Notes: generated from the sequence alone by a model not told the origin. A DNA stretch of 64,000 bases from Yponomeuta sedellus (GCA_934045075.1 OW203747.1:5057357-5121356); one strand, 5' to 3'. Numbered from the stretch's first letter, positions 1-10,524 are shown. A program made the numbers and translations.

Positions 1-235
1 GGTTTTTGACGAAACTGAAGCTGAATATTTTGTAAGGTATAAATGAAGACAAAACGTTTCTTTTAAATCTTTGGTGACCCAAAGTCAAGTTGCGCGGAAA
101 TCCTGGAATCCTCTGAATACTCAAGTGAGGGCTAATTGCCTGGCACAGTTCCAAACTCCCCACTGTGGTTGACCCAATTGACTGTGTAAGTGGTTTCACA
201 GTAGTCAGGAAAATGGTATGAAACATACATTGACT

Positions 236-640
236 GCTTCTTCGGTCTAGGGGCTAACATGTTTAAGTAGCTAAACTGAACTTAAGAGTTCAATTTCCAC
301 TGGGGCCGAAGATATTTCTGATTCCCACTGGGAGCCCTCGTACATTTGTTAATGACCTTATTCTGGTGTATTTTCATGTTTGTGATACCCTTGCCTGAAG
401 CCACGAAGCGCTCGTGGCCCAGTCGAACCGAGTGATTAGAATCAATCACTCGAGTTAAGCAACAACAGGCGCGGTCAGGTGCGGGATGGGTGACCGTCCC
501 GTTACTACCGCAAGAGACCCGTTGCCCAGCAGTTGCGTACAGGGGGTTAAAATCGATGTCCTTGCCTAGTTATCATAGCACAGGGATCCTAGTTCGGGAT
601 CAGGGCAAGTGGCTGTGTCGTGTGGATTTTTTAAATAATT
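236..640 (+). repeat. T4 tRNA-derived SINE, split by S5
   Basis: The left part (about 236-388) has a degenerate tRNA-like start (tcggtctaggggctaa) and the phrase cccactggga..tacatttgt. The right part (568-630) carries gggatcctagttcgggatcagg. Both parts match, in order, the uninterrupted copy at 34896-35065. The S5 copy at 397-559 sits between them. Confidence 0.6.
397..559 (+). repeat. S5 (5S-rRNA-derived SINE), internally deleted
   Basis: The head (403-513) contains the 5S rRNA internal promoter signature: gttaagcaac, then ggcgcggtcagg, then gatgggtgaccg. The long middle section is missing, and the copy jumps to the tail (caagagacccgttgcccagcag). An exact 8-bp target-site duplication, CCTTGCCT, lies at 389-396 and 560-567, so this was one insertion into the T4 SINE. 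Confidence 0.75.
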
Positions 641-1569
641 GCCAAATGCGAACTTATAGGAATGATATTGAAGACATACGCTGCGTAATTTATTATTATT
701 ATGAATTATTTGTTACACGTCAGATAATGTCCAAAAGGTGGACCTAATTGCATTCTCTACCAGTCAACCCACTGGAGGTACGGGAGAAGCAAAAATTGAG
801 GTAATTAACCCCTGTTACGTGGAGCGCGTTGTCCCGGGTAAATATGGCTTAATATACGAGTTGCTCCTTACATACTAATACCGTAGGTAACTTATTATAT
901 ACTTACCCCCCGCCATTTTCAGGTCAGAACTAAACTAAAAATAACACTCAAAACAACTGGGGATTAGATCCCGTGACTAAAGCTCGTGATTTGTATTTAC
1001 TTAACACTGCATTTCACTTGAAATTCCTGCCTTTTTCCTCCAAAAAAACAGTCGGCTACGTGTTTGGGCTTCCTCGTTGAATACGGAACTCTGTAAATCG
1101 CAATAAGACCCTTCAGATGTATAACTACGGTAACTTTTATCTCACAGAATGAACACCCTCTAAGCCTAATCTCGAAAAAAAAAGTTATAAGCCTGCGAGT
1201 CGACCGTACCAATTAAAACAACGTCCTATAGGCAGTTCGCTAACAACTTTATTGTCGCAGACTAGACTTCTACAGATAATCTGGGACAATGGGACTGAAC
1301 TGAACGGCTTAACTGTTTTCCGTTAAGTGTCTTATCTGGGATATAGGTTAATTACTCTGTGGATTGAGACAATGGAGTCCGTAGAGATGTGAAGAACTTG
1401 TGGAAATGTATCTGAACATAGATATCGAAGTATTCACACTTTTATAGAAAACATAGTGAGTCTAGCTGTGTAAATCTAAAAATATAAATTGTGACACATC
1501 TTGTATAATTGGTGCAAGACTTGATTTGTACAAATGCCCTCAACCTGGGTGATGTCCTAATAAAATCAA
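641..1569. other. AT-rich stretch, nothing recognised
   Basis: No open frame with coding character, no tRNA-like boxes and no match to the other repeats of this window were seen. It may hold old, unrecognisable repeats. Confidence 0.5.
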
Positions 1570-1870
1570 ATAAATAAATTCATTGAAAAAAAATTACATT
1601 CTGTTTGCTGAATATCAATGTACAATGTAAAGTGTAAATCAAGTCCATAATACAGAGGATATTGTAAAGAGGTTCGAAATTTTACTGATGCCGGTGAGTC
1701 GCCCATTAGCTCAGTTGAAAAGAGCGCTGGCACGGATAGCCAGAGGTCGCGGGTTCGAATCCCGGCATGGGTGGAATTTTCAGCCTCGAAATAGGTTTTA
1801 AAATCAAGTCTAGTACCACGGCTGTCTTCGGGCCATAGTATAGGAGAGAAAAAGGCAGCGGACCAAAAAT
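1570..1870 (-). repeat. R7 dispersed repeat, split by T1
   Basis: Segments 1570-1635 (tacattctgtttgctgaat, tcaatgtacaatgta) and 1811-1870 (cttcgggccatagt, gagaaaaaggcagcgg) match adjoining blocks of the copies at 8360-8520 and 56880-57045. The family ends in a run of aattgaatttgaat, like a LINE 3' tail. T1 is inserted in the middle. Confidence 0.6.
1646..1800 (+). repeat. T1 repeat, short form, with TSD
   Basis: The copy begins at ataatacagag and ends at the T run of aaataggtttt. The tRNA-like core at about 1702-1773 has an A box (ttagctcagttg), an anticodon-like stem ctggc/gccag, and a B box (ggttcgaatcc). A perfect 10-bp duplication, AAATCAAGTC, lies at 1636-1645 and 1801-1810. The core can be drawn as a cloverleaf, but it is one of many dispersed copies and not a stand-alone tRNA gene. 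Confidence 0.85.
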
Positions 1871-1973
1871 ATCAAAAGACTGTCTTTGCTCAAACTGTAG
1901 TGCAGCGTAATCGAAATTTGTACCAGGACCAGCAATTGTGTTATGTGGAAGTTATTGTTATTAAAGTGATTAT

Positions 1974-2331
1974 CGATATCGACCCTTGTATGTCCCCACT
2001 GCTGGCGAACGGGTCTCTTCCTGCATCGCATGAAGGTTAGGCCATACTTCACCACGGGGGCGAAGTTCGGGTTGATGTAGGATTGTAAGGCAGTAACTGG
2101 CCTTACTTTCAGAAGTCATCAAGCCGTCCGTGAGCCCTCTAACATGATTTAGCGACTGCCATTTCATAACAGCTAGCACCAACGGCTTGACGTGCCTTGT
2201 GAAGCACGGAAGCTCTAGGAAAAATGCCTCTAGCAGTAGTCACCAGACACGAATCACCCATCCTGCACCTGACCGCGCCTGTTGTTGCTTAACTCAAGTG
2301 ATTGATTCCAATCGACACAAGCGCTTTATTG
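1974..2331 (-). repeat. S5 SINE with 10-bp TSD
   Basis: A near-complete copy in reverse orientation: the tail (tgtccccactgctgg) lies at the left and the 5S-like head (gcctgttgttgcttaac, attgattccaatc) at the right. AAGTGATTAT is duplicated at 1964-1973 and 2332-2341. Confidence 0.8.
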
Positions 2332-2662
2332 AAGTGATTATAATTATTTATTTAACTCTTGAACAAGCGCACCAAAGAGCCGAGTCTACGCAAGTCTATC
2401 CATGTCAAAAGGGCGGCCAGTAAAATCCTAATTGTCAAGCTGTCCTTCGCTACACTTTCAACCGATAGTAATCAAAATCGTAGCGTGTCGGACCTACATA
2501 TTGCGCCGTCTTATCGCCGACCATCTACCGTCGAGTCGGCCGGTCATAAATGTGGGCCCAGAGGTTAAAACTGGCTTACCGATAAAAGATCATCTTACAG
2601 AAGCTCTGCTAAGGTTCTAAGTCGGAGACAATGTTGCCAACTCAATAGAGAAAAACTCTAAA

Positions 2663-2878
2663 AACATGCTTATTATTGACGGCCTCTGTGGCGCAGCGGT
2701 AGCGCATGTGCCTACCATGCAAGAGGTCCCGGGTTCGATCCCCGGCTGGGGACAAAAACCCAGGTCTTGGATGTTTACATGTTTGTGATGTCGTTGTTTT
2801 CGGTTCCCACTACACAGGGTATCCTAGTGTGGGGCCAGAAGCAATGTATGTGCCTGTATGTCAATGTTATGTTATGTT
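2663..2878 (+). repeat. T2 tRNA-derived SINE with 11-bp TSD
   Basis: The tRNA-like 5' end has an A box (tggcgcagcggtag) and a B box (gggttcgatccc). It is followed by the family body (ccaggtcttggatgtttaca, ggtatcctagtgtggggcc) and a ttatgttatgtt end. AAAACTCTAAA is duplicated at 2652-2662 and 2879-2889. The 5' half resembles tRNA-Trp (gacctcn-tggcgca). Confidence 0.85.
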
Positions 2879-2910
2879 AAAACTCTAAATATTATGCAAA
2901 TATCTGCTCG

Positions 2911-3095
2911 TAGCCTAAAGAATTCGAGCGATTGGGATCAATCACTAGGGTTGAGGAACAACAGGCGTGGTCAGGTGCTGGATGGGTCACCCATGGCCAA
3001 AAATGCCACTAGCGGCAGTCCCGGGATGGTCACTCCGGGACTACCGCTAGTGGCATTTTTTCGAAGCGCTTCCGTGCTATGCAAAGCACGTTATT
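2911..3095 (+). repeat. S5 fragment containing a snap-back palindrome
   Basis: A 5S-like head is followed by two inverted copies of the same 27-bp S5 segment (2999-3026 and 3034-3060, about 7-bp loop), then the cttccgtgct..gcaaagcacg block. The inverted duplication replaces sequence normally present once. Confidence 0.75.
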
Positions 3096-3180
3096 ATTAT
3101 AACTATTTATTAGCTACTCTAACAGTATCTTCACATTTCATTTAAAAACTACTTATTTTAATAAACAATTTCCCTCCTTC

Positions 3181-3400
3181 CTATGACTTTATTTTCTAAG
3201 TTATGTACATTTGTGAGGTTATTGCAATACCACGCGCTAACCGTGAAGGATAACATCGTGAGGGAACCTAGTGTCTGAGATGTTCAAACACCTCAGCACT
3301 TGAATTTGCTAATCCGCGGTGGGTGCGCGTGGTAATTAAGCCCATACTCTTTGTCCGAGAGAAGCCCTGTGCCCTGCAGTGGGACATTGATAGGCTAAAT
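3181..3400 (+). repeat. T3-like SINE, 5' truncated
   Basis: Contains the T3 body (gactttattttctaag, taccacgcgctaaccgtgaa, aacatcgtgag) and the alternative 3' part with agcccatactctttgtc and gccctgcagtgggaca. The latter resembles the CCAGCAGTGG hairpin of other families here. Confidence 0.7.
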
Positions 3401-4030
3401 AAAAAATTACGTTGACTTTAATAATTCCTCTCCGTCGCGAAGAATATTAGTAACTGCACCTTCTGTACTTCTAGTCGGTGTCTCAAAAGCTTTTATTGGT
3501 GTATTGAGAGCCGGATTTAGCCGGTTAATACTGGTATTTTGATACAGATTTTATGGGTTTTGTATTTGTTTTCCGATTTACAACCCCTGACAGCAGGGGT
3601 AGATGGACTGAAATTGGGTTCGGGCAAGATAAGGTTTTACGAGCATACACCTTAAAGTGTTCTTAGAAATACTTTGGGGTAAAGGTGCCAATACAATAAA
3701 ATAGCAAACTGAATGACTACCATAATAACTTGAGGAGAATTTTTTGTTCGGTGTGTATACCTAAGAGAAACTGGGTTTCAGTAGCATCCAGTATAAACTG
3801 CTAAGGCTGGCTAAACTGCTATTAACTTCTAAGATACAGGTTACCCTAGTTTAGGAACAGGACGTTACGTAGTAGGTATTATATGAAAGTTGTACTTTTA
3901 TACAAAGCTACATTGTGTGTATTGTCAATAGATTACTTACTTACTATTCATTTGTGTATTATGTATACTTTTAGGGTCTCGTATCCGAAGTGTGATAAGT
4001 GTTGTGTGTGTATGTGAGGGTGTGTTTGTG
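3401..4030. other. No recognised feature
   Basis: AT-rich sequence without coding character between a SINE and the large microsatellite. Confidence 0.5.
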
Positions 4031-4035
4031 TGTGT

Positions 4036-4334
4036 GTATGTATGTATGTTTGTATGTATGTATGTATGTATGTATGTATGTATGTATGTATGTATGTATG
4101 TATGTATGTATGTATGTATGTATGTATGTATGTATGTATGTATGTATGTATGTATGTATGTATGTATGTATGTATGTATGTATGTATGTATGTATGTATG
4201 TATGTATGTATGTATGTATGTATGTATGTATGTATGTATGTATGTATGTATGTATGTATGTATGTATGTATGTATGTATGTATGTATGTATGTATGTATG
4301 TATGTATGTATGTGTGTGTGTGTGTGTGTGTGTG
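4036..4334. repeat. (TATG)n microsatellite with (TG)n end
   Basis: About 68 nearly uninterrupted TATG units are followed by about 12 TG units. Reading frames across it (Met-Tyr-Val-Cys repeats on one strand, Thr-Tyr-Ile-His on the other) are artefacts of the 4-bp period. A decayed satellite continues to 4720. Confidence 0.98.
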
Positions 4335-4559
4335 ATTCGTCACTATGATAGATGACTTCTGATAGAAGATGGCACCACAAGTAGAAGATCCGAAGTGTGT
4401 CAAACAGAACCCTATAAATATGACTACGATGTTTGTTAGTGTGTCTGTGTTATTTAATATGTACGAGTATGTAGGGCTAACGAGATCTGTGTAATATGTC
4501 CACGAATATTTTTCGATTATTATTATTGTGTTTGTATGTATGTATGTATATTTATTTGT

Positions 4560-4660
4560 ACATACATACATATCAATTGTAGGTACTATGTATATTTGCA
4601 AATGTTTTGTATTTCTTGTTTTTCCAGTGTATAAAGAATATTCTTATCTTATCTTATGTA
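4560..4660 (+). repeat. LINE 3'-end repeat with TATCTTATCTTA tail
   Basis: Shares caattgta..actatgtatatttgca and agaatattcttatcttatct with the longer copy at 41930-42195. Also present (either strand) at 23345-23385, 27085-27205, 46065-46190 and 49300-49705. Confidence 0.6.
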
Positions 4661-4790
4661 TGTTGTATGTATGTGTATGTGTGTGTATGTATGTATTATA
4701 TGAATGTATGTATGCATGTATGTATGCCCGGTTCTGTGTTCCTTAATAACTCCTTAACTAATTGCCAGATTTTGAGAAAAAAGATCTCAA

Positions 4791-5515
4791 TCGATTCACC
4801 GTATTTACAGAAGTGCCACACATATTATGTTGTATCAAATTAGCATGAGATAAAAAAAACACTTAAAAGACAAAAATAAAAGATTACGAACAACTCGAGT
4901 GCTGAGCATTGTCTACTAAACAGGGACCCAAATTCAAAATTGCGAAGTATCTGCGAAGTTGCGAAGGACCCAAATTCGAAATTGCGAAGTAACCTAAATC
5001 GTTTCGTTGTATTTACCAATGTCATATTATGCTATATCAAATCAAATAAAAAGTAAAAGACAAAAAAAAGATCACCAACAACTCCAGTACTTCAGTCCTT
5101 AGCACGGGTTAGTGCATTAAAAATAATATAATCATGTGGGTACAGCGATATCATTCCGATGTAAAACCTAACTGCACAGTAGGTACTCGGGGCTGCAAGT
5201 GATGCAAATTACTTCAGCCAGATGTCATTGCCTGTACCTACGTTATACAGAGAATATTGTAAAGAGGTTCGAAATTTCACTGATGCCGGTGAGTCACCTA
5301 TTAGCTCTGTTGGAAAGAGCGCTGGCCCGGATAACCAGAGGTCGCGGGTTCGAATCCCGGAATAGGTGGAATTTTTAGTCTCTAAATAGGTTTTTAAACA
5401 ACTCCAGTGCTGGTAATCTCGAGTGAGCATTAACTACTAAGCAGGCGGGACCCAAAATCAAAATGGCGAAGTACCTGCGAAGTTGCGAAGGCCCCAAATT
5501 CGAAATTGCGAAGTA
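4791..5515. repeat. R8: two-copy tandem duplication of about 207 bp
   Basis: Unit 1 (4791-4997) and unit 2 (4998-5515) share the block caactcnagtgct, the tattatg.tgtatcaaat block and the gcgaagt-rich block (acccaaattcgaaattgcg). Unit 2 is lengthened by the T1 insertion at 5092-5396. Confidence 0.75.
5092..5396 (+). repeat. T1 repeat, full 305-bp unit with TSD
   Basis: Starts at tccttagcacggg and ends at aaataggttttta. The tRNA-like core lies at about 5295-5370, two thirds into the unit rather than at its 5' end. The flanks AACAACTCCAGTRCT (5077-5091 and 5397-5411) match at 14 of 15 bases. The same length, 305 bp, is found for the TSD-bounded copy at 55078-55382. Confidence 0.85.
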
Positions 5516-5788
5516 ACAAATAAAACCTACAGTGTAGACGATTTAGGTCAAGTGAGAAGTATTCTCCAATCGGGAACAACGAATTTGGGTTACAAACTCC
5601 GGATAGATTCGCGTTCATACTAAAGTGAGTTTTATTACTGTTGCGCATTAAGCATTGTTTTGATAAATGCCCGGTAAAGTTTCGTTCCCGTATCTGTTAA
5701 GTGTGGCCCATTTCGTTCTTGAATTGATAGACTAGATAGGCCAGATGGTAAACAAAGGGAAAGTCCTGTATTTATCATTTATTTATTA

Positions 5789-5910
5789 GCATTAAAATGT
5801 GAAAATTACTCTGCTAAATTCCGCCAAAAATCTCACAAGTACCATGCGGTTGGTTAATGCTTGTGGGATTTTTAGCGGAATTTAGCAACATAATTTTCAC
5901 ATTTTAATGC
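5789..5910. repeat. FB fold-back element, coreless form
   Basis: Inverted arms of about 50 bp (gcattaaaatgtgaaaatta, ctaaattccgcc, tcacaag and their complements), joined by a short loop ccatgcggttggttaatg. The two larger FB copies at 32030-32385 and 35690-36035 have a second fold-back inserted at this loop. Confidence 0.8.
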
Positions 5911-6185
5911 TATAATGGATTTCCGCAAAGTAACGATTGATTCCAAACAATATTTTTTTTATCTTAGGGGTATCAAAAGCGAGCTTAATTAATGATAATA
6001 CAAGTCATTAAGCCAATAACAGATACTCACAATTATACAGTAAAAAAAAGCGGAAAGCCAAACGCAAAAACTTAACTAAAATATTGAGATCGACAAACAC
6101 TGGTAAGATGCGCCAAAGCCAACATACAGTGAATCCTAACATTTACAATGGAAGATTTGTGTGAGATGAGCTAAGTAGATATGCG

Positions 6186-6253
<68 letters not shown>
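6186..6253. repeat. (TG)n microsatellite
   Basis: About 33 TG units with one T interruption near the left end. A G8 run follows at about 6292-6300. Confidence 0.97.
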
Positions 6254-6254
<1 letters not shown>

Positions 6255-6942
6255 GAGAGGGTGTGTATGTTTGAGAGTGTTTGATTTAGTAGGGGGGGGG
6301 AGGAATATTACACAGATTATAGACAGAATATATAAATACTATGACAAAAAATTTGAGACAAATATGTGATAAAAAGGATAGGGCTCAGCTTAGTGCTATG
6401 AGTGCATGCATCATCACAGCGCTGATTTTCAGCCCGTCCGTGTTCTCACTGAATTAAATTAATAAAATAAAAGTTGGCGGATTTTAAAAAGGGAACAACT
6501 GGAGATAAGAAATAAAGTTGACAATTCATAGACAATCGCGAAAAGACGTGTGACAATACACACGTCTGTTTGGAAAGTAAACTTTTGCTTTTGCGGTCCT
6601 AAACACCACAAACCACAACCACCACCATAATATAAAAAATAATACTACTTAAGTGATTGATCCCAAATCACTTGGTTCGACTAGGCTCCGAGCGTACACT
6701 GACAGTCAACAAACACAACGTAAATTAATAACAAATCCTATTCATTTACGAATCATTGAACAGAGAGGAAACGTTTTCTACAAAAATGAAGCTCAACAAA
6801 TTCAGTAGTACCTACATTTTCATAAAAGCTATCTACGCCCGCTCGCAAATAACTGAGATTAATGGTGCGCTTGACGCGCTGTATTAAAAAGGCTCTATTT
6901 GGAATCAAAAGGCTTTGTTTGTGTAATTTTTAAAGGCTTTCA
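6254..6942. other. No recognised feature
   Basis: Includes a short S5-like motif at 6657-6690 (gattgatcccaaatcacttg, ggttcgactaggct) but otherwise nothing that I can assign. Confidence 0.45.
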
Positions 6943-7112
6943 GAGGCCCCATGGGCGGCTTGATGACTTGTGACAGTAAGGACTGCTCCTGTTGTACAAT
7001 CCTCCACCAACCTGGACTTGGCCCCCGTGGTGGAGTAGTATCGCTTAACCTTCCTGCGATGCAGGAAGAGACCCGTGCCCCAGCAGTGGGGACAAACAAG
7101 GGGTCGATACCG
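6943..7112 (+). repeat. S5 SINE, tail half only
   Basis: Starts inside the gcggcttgatgacttgtgacag block and ends with cgtgccccagcagtgggga and gggtcgatacc. The 5S-like head is missing, as in a 5'-truncated retroposon. Confidence 0.75.
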
Positions 7113-7208
7113 TTAAAATTAAAAACATATGAAGGATCGAACACACGATTGCGGTCGAAGTCCATACATGTTATGTTTTACGGCAGTAGTATTTATATAG
7201 ACGTATAA

Positions 7209-7512
7209 TGAAGCGCTCGTGGCCTAGTGGAACCGAGTGAAGTTAAGCAGCAGCAGGCGCGGTTAGGTGCTGAGTGAGTGACCGTCCCTTGACTACCGCT
7301 AGCCCTTTCGTCCTTCGCAAGGCACGTTAAGCCGTTGGTGCCGGCTGTCATGCATTGGCAGTCACTAAGCCATGTCAGAGGCCTTAATAACCTCAGATAG
7401 AACGGCCCGACCCCGCCTTACAATTCTCCACCAACGCGGACTTGGCCCCCGTGGTGTATGGCCTAACCTTCCTGCAATGCAGCAGTAGAGATTCAAAGGG
7501 TTGATATCATCA
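7209..7512 (+). repeat. S5 SINE, nearly complete
   Basis: The head gaagcgctcgtggcctag, the 5S-like promoter (gttaagcagcagcaggcg), the middle (gcaaggcacgttaagccg) and the tail are all present. The terminal CCAGCAGTGG hairpin is degraded. Confidence 0.8.
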
Positions 7513-7590
7513 TATCATCATGATGTGTGGACCGCCATATGAGGAACTCAAAAAAATCCACATTATTGGGAAAAGGAAAAGCGGAAACAT

Positions 7591-7842
7591 CTATTTAGAG
7601 GCTAAAAATTTCACCCATGCGGGGATTCGAACCCGTAACCTCTGGCTATCCGTGCCATCGCTCTACCAATTGAGCAATTGAGCTCAATTGGTAGAGCAAT
7701 TGAGCTCAATTAGTAGAGCGCTGGCACGGATAGCCTGAGGTTGCGGGTTCGAATCCCGGCATGGGTGAAATTTTTAGCCTCTAAATAGGTTTTTTAAATT
7801 TGTCCTCAGCACGGGTTAGTGCATTAAACATAAAAATAGTAT
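7591..7842 (+). repeat. T1 repeat with inverted 5' arm, TSD
   Basis: An inverted tRNA-like arm (7591-7680) is followed by a direct arm (about 7700-7790), a head-to-tail junction (ttaaatttgtcctcagcacg) and an A-rich end. The centre holds duplicated caattgagctcaatt palindromes. A perfect 11-bp duplication, AGCGGAAACAT, lies at 7580-7590 and 7843-7853, so the fold-back went in as one insertion. Confidence 0.85.
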
Positions 7843-7899
7843 AGCGGAAACATCATCAACACTGATCCGTTTAATCGCGGGTATGCTCCAATCCTTTAT

Positions 7900-8300
7900 C
7901 AGAAATGTTATATTGTAACGGTGCAAACCTCTTTATACCATATTTTTTATATTTTTTTAAATTCTGTCTGTCATTTTCAAAATTTCAAATTACGTCACCC
8001 ATTTTTGGGATTTCCTTCATTTATTAACCGCTTTCAAAAAGGGAGGAAGTTATCAATTCGACGCGTATATCACTTATTGGCATTACTACTTAACATTTCA
8101 ACTAGACCCGACTGCATAAATCTTCGTTTACCTGCTTATACTGTTTTTTATCAGGTTACTGTTTATATTATAAATAAAAAATAAATAAAACATATTATAA
8201 ATAGAACACACAGTTGAAGTCGTTCCAGTTTTATTATTCATAAAGCCCTTTACAACGTCACAATATTACACGATACACGTCCAGGTCCCTCGACGTGTTT
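7900..8300 (+). repeat. R10 dispersed repeat
   Basis: Shares attttcaaaattt.aaattacgtca, the ataaataaaacatatt..aataaa block and gaa.tcgt.ccattttattattc with 52955-53340. It has the look of a LINE or SINE 3' region; class unknown. Confidence 0.5.
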
Positions 8301-8359
8301 TTTAAACCACTGAGGCCTAGAAGGCTTGAAATGTGTGCGCGCATAGACTTGAAACAGCA

Positions 8360-8520
8360 ATGTGGAGTGGAGTTTTTCTTTCCGCTGCCTTTTTCTCCAC
8401 TACAATACGGCCCGAAGGCGGCGGCTTACATTGTACATTGACATTCAGCAAACAGAATGTAAATTCTTTACGTTGAAATAAAATTATTTGAATTTGAATT
8501 GAATTTGAATGAAATGAAAA
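8360..8520 (+). repeat. R7 dispersed repeat
   Basis: Carries ctgcctttttctccac, cggcccgaagg, tgtaaattctttacgttg and a terminal run of gaatttgaattgaatttgaa. The tandem tail suggests a LINE 3' end. Confidence 0.6.
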
Positions 8521-8671
8521 CCGCGCGTTCATACACCTGTCATTGTGTAATGCATTTACAAAAATTACGAGAGTATAGAGTACAGGCTTAGAGACGAAAT
8601 TCAACAGAGATATGTTTTGGTTTTATACACAAAATATAGGAGCCGGATTAAAATATTACGTTGGATATATA

Positions 8672-9030
8672 GAATGAACCCCGGCTGGGGACAAACAAAA
8701 AAAACCCAGGTCTTGGATGCTTACATAATTCTTCTTCTTCTTCAGGCTATATTAGTCCACTGCTGGACATAGCCCTCCCCTAATGAGCGCCATAGCGCAA
8801 GGTTGTGCCATCATTGGGGGGTAATGCTCATAATCCCCACGCTGGGCATGCGGGTTGGGGATCGCAGTTTGGTGGAATTGTACTTCAGGGGGCGTTGCTG
8901 CCCACCCCCCAGTTTGTGTCCCTTAGTCGACTTTTACGACACCCGCGGGAAGAATTTGGGTTGGTGCTATTCTCTGAGCCGACACCACACAGCTTACAAG
9001 TTTGTGATGTCAGAATCAGCCGGTTCTTCG
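8672..9030 (+). repeat. T2 SINE fragment, split by F
   Basis: The left part 8672-8725 (ccccggctggggacaaa, ccaggtcttggatgctta) continues at 8992 with gcttacaagtttgtgatgtc. The F element between them has duplicated GCTTACA. Confidence 0.75.
8726..8991 (-). repeat. F SINE, full length, with TSD
   Basis: On the minus strand it starts at gtgtggtgtcgg, contains gtcgtaaaagtcgactaag and ends in cagcagtggactaatatagcctgaa plus a GAA-repeat tail. GCTTACA is duplicated at 8719-8725 and 8992-8998. Its last 65 bp match the 3' end of LINE LF, including codons of the LF protein end. The closed frames inside are not genes. Confidence 0.8.
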
Positions 9031-9147
9031 GAAGATGTGACTAGCCCACGGCCACTCAGAGTCAGAATAAGATTTAATGTTTGTGTCTCAGCGTATATTT
9101 ACAAAGCGCCCGGGCCAGACATTCAAAAAAAGAACTACGCGTCCTAT

Positions 9148-9355
9148 TGATGACCTCTGTGACGCAGGTAGCGTATCTGCCTGCCATGAGAGAGGTCCCG
9201 GGTTCGACACCCGGCTGAGGACAAAAAAAAGCCGCAGGTTTTTGATGTTTACAAGTTTGTGATGGCGCTGGTTCTGGGTCCCACGCCACAGGGTATCCTA
9301 GTATGAGGCCAGAAGCAAGGTATGCGCCTGTTTGTAAATGTTATATTATGTTATT
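9148..9355 (+). repeat. T2 SINE
   Basis: Complete from gacctctgtgacgcagg through the B box ggttcgacaccc and body to ttatattatgttatttt. Confidence 0.8.
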
Positions 9356-9892
9356 TTAATCAAACATTTTAACAAATCGAATTTCTTAATGAATAGCGAT
9401 AAAACATATCTCAGTTTGCAAATATTAAAAAGAGTTAGTTAGATTTGACATTTACGTAGGTACTAAGCCTCATAGTTGGGTCATTATACTACTGGAGATA
9501 GGAGGAGAGAACAGCGTATAATAACATGTGAGAAACTGGAAATTCATATCACTGCCACGCCTCATGGCGAAAACTCCATAAAGATCGTCCTCCTATCAAT
9601 CACCACCGATCGACCACCTATCTCTAGATCTTCATGGAGTTTTTATGCCAAAAGGAATAAAATATATGACTTTTATCATTTCGGGGATGCACCAAAAAGG
9701 GTGCGTTGAATTATGCAGATTCACGTCAAATAACCATCTCATTTCATATGGCAGGGAGCCCTGACAGATGTAAGGCAAAGGTCTCGCGACGCGTCTCCGC
9801 TCCGTACAAAAAATCCAATTTTACCCCGGAGCGCGAAATCTCAGATGCAAAATGCGGATATTCAGAGAAGGTTCGTTTGAACTGAAGTCAGT
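9356..9892. other. Unassigned, contains a weak inverted repeat
   Basis: At 9560-9645, ggcgaaaactccataaagatc faces agatcttcatggagttttta across about 40 bp. No coding character. Confidence 0.4.
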
Positions 9893-9985
9893 CAGCTGGG
9901 GACGAAAAAATCTCTAGGTCTTCGATGTTTACATGTTTGTGACGTCGCTGTTTCTGGTTCCCACAACACAGGGTATCCTAGTGTG
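9893..9985 (+). repeat. T2 SINE, body fragment
   Basis: From cagctggggacgaaaa to ggtatcctagtgtg. The tRNA-like 5' part is missing. Confidence 0.7.
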
Positions 9986-10063
9986 TATTTTATTATGTGT
10001 GTATTATATATATACTCACAAACTATCGCCTTCATAATATTAGTGTGATTAAAGATTATGTAG

Positions 10064-10457
10064 GAGCGGTAGTAGCTCAGTGGGTAGAACCATAGACTGG
10101 CAAGCGAGAGCCCCAGGTTCGATCCCGAGTGCGGGCATGTACCAATGACTCTGTTTAATTTCAAAGTTACGTACATTTGCGAATTTGTAGTCGCAATACC
10201 ACACGCTAACCGTGAAGGAAAACATCGTGAGGAAACCCGCGGCTTGATTGGCTCCGCACGTATTGACTAGTCTCTCCTGTGGGCTAGGCCGACTAAGCTG
10301 TCAGGATGGTATAGGTGCTGGGCAAGCCTACACCATCTATAAAACCATGACCCAGGCACTACAGCGTCGGAGTGGTCCCTTCACTTATCTAGTGTGAGTG
10401 AAGATACCACTGGACGCTGTATAAATCATCTAATTAAGTAGATGCAAAAAGGCCAAT
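10064..10457 (+). repeat. T3 tRNA-derived SINE, long form
   Basis: The tRNA-like head (gtagtagctcagtgggtag, caggttcgatcccgag) is followed by catgtaccaatgactctg, accacacgctaaccgtgaag, ctgtcaggatggtataggtg and gacgctgtataaatcatct. It is nearly 400 bp long. The copy at 46935-47340 is its reverse-strand counterpart. Confidence 0.8.
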
Positions 10458-10524
10458 ATTGTTATTAGGCGACTAACATGTCTGGAATCATGCATGAGAT
10501 CTAGGTTTAAATATAATAATGTAG

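Noticed and set aside
403..513. A 5S rRNA gene
   Set aside because: Only the internal promoter region resembles 5S rRNA; the rest is SINE sequence and the copy has TSDs.
1702..1773. T1 core as a genuine tRNA gene
   Set aside because: It has A and B boxes and a foldable cloverleaf, but it is one of about 20 dispersed copies in a repeat with duplications, and the position before the anticodon is not T.
3937..4601. Reading frames of 118-217 codons on both strands
   Set aside because: They are translations of the TATG/TG microsatellite with 4-residue periodicity.
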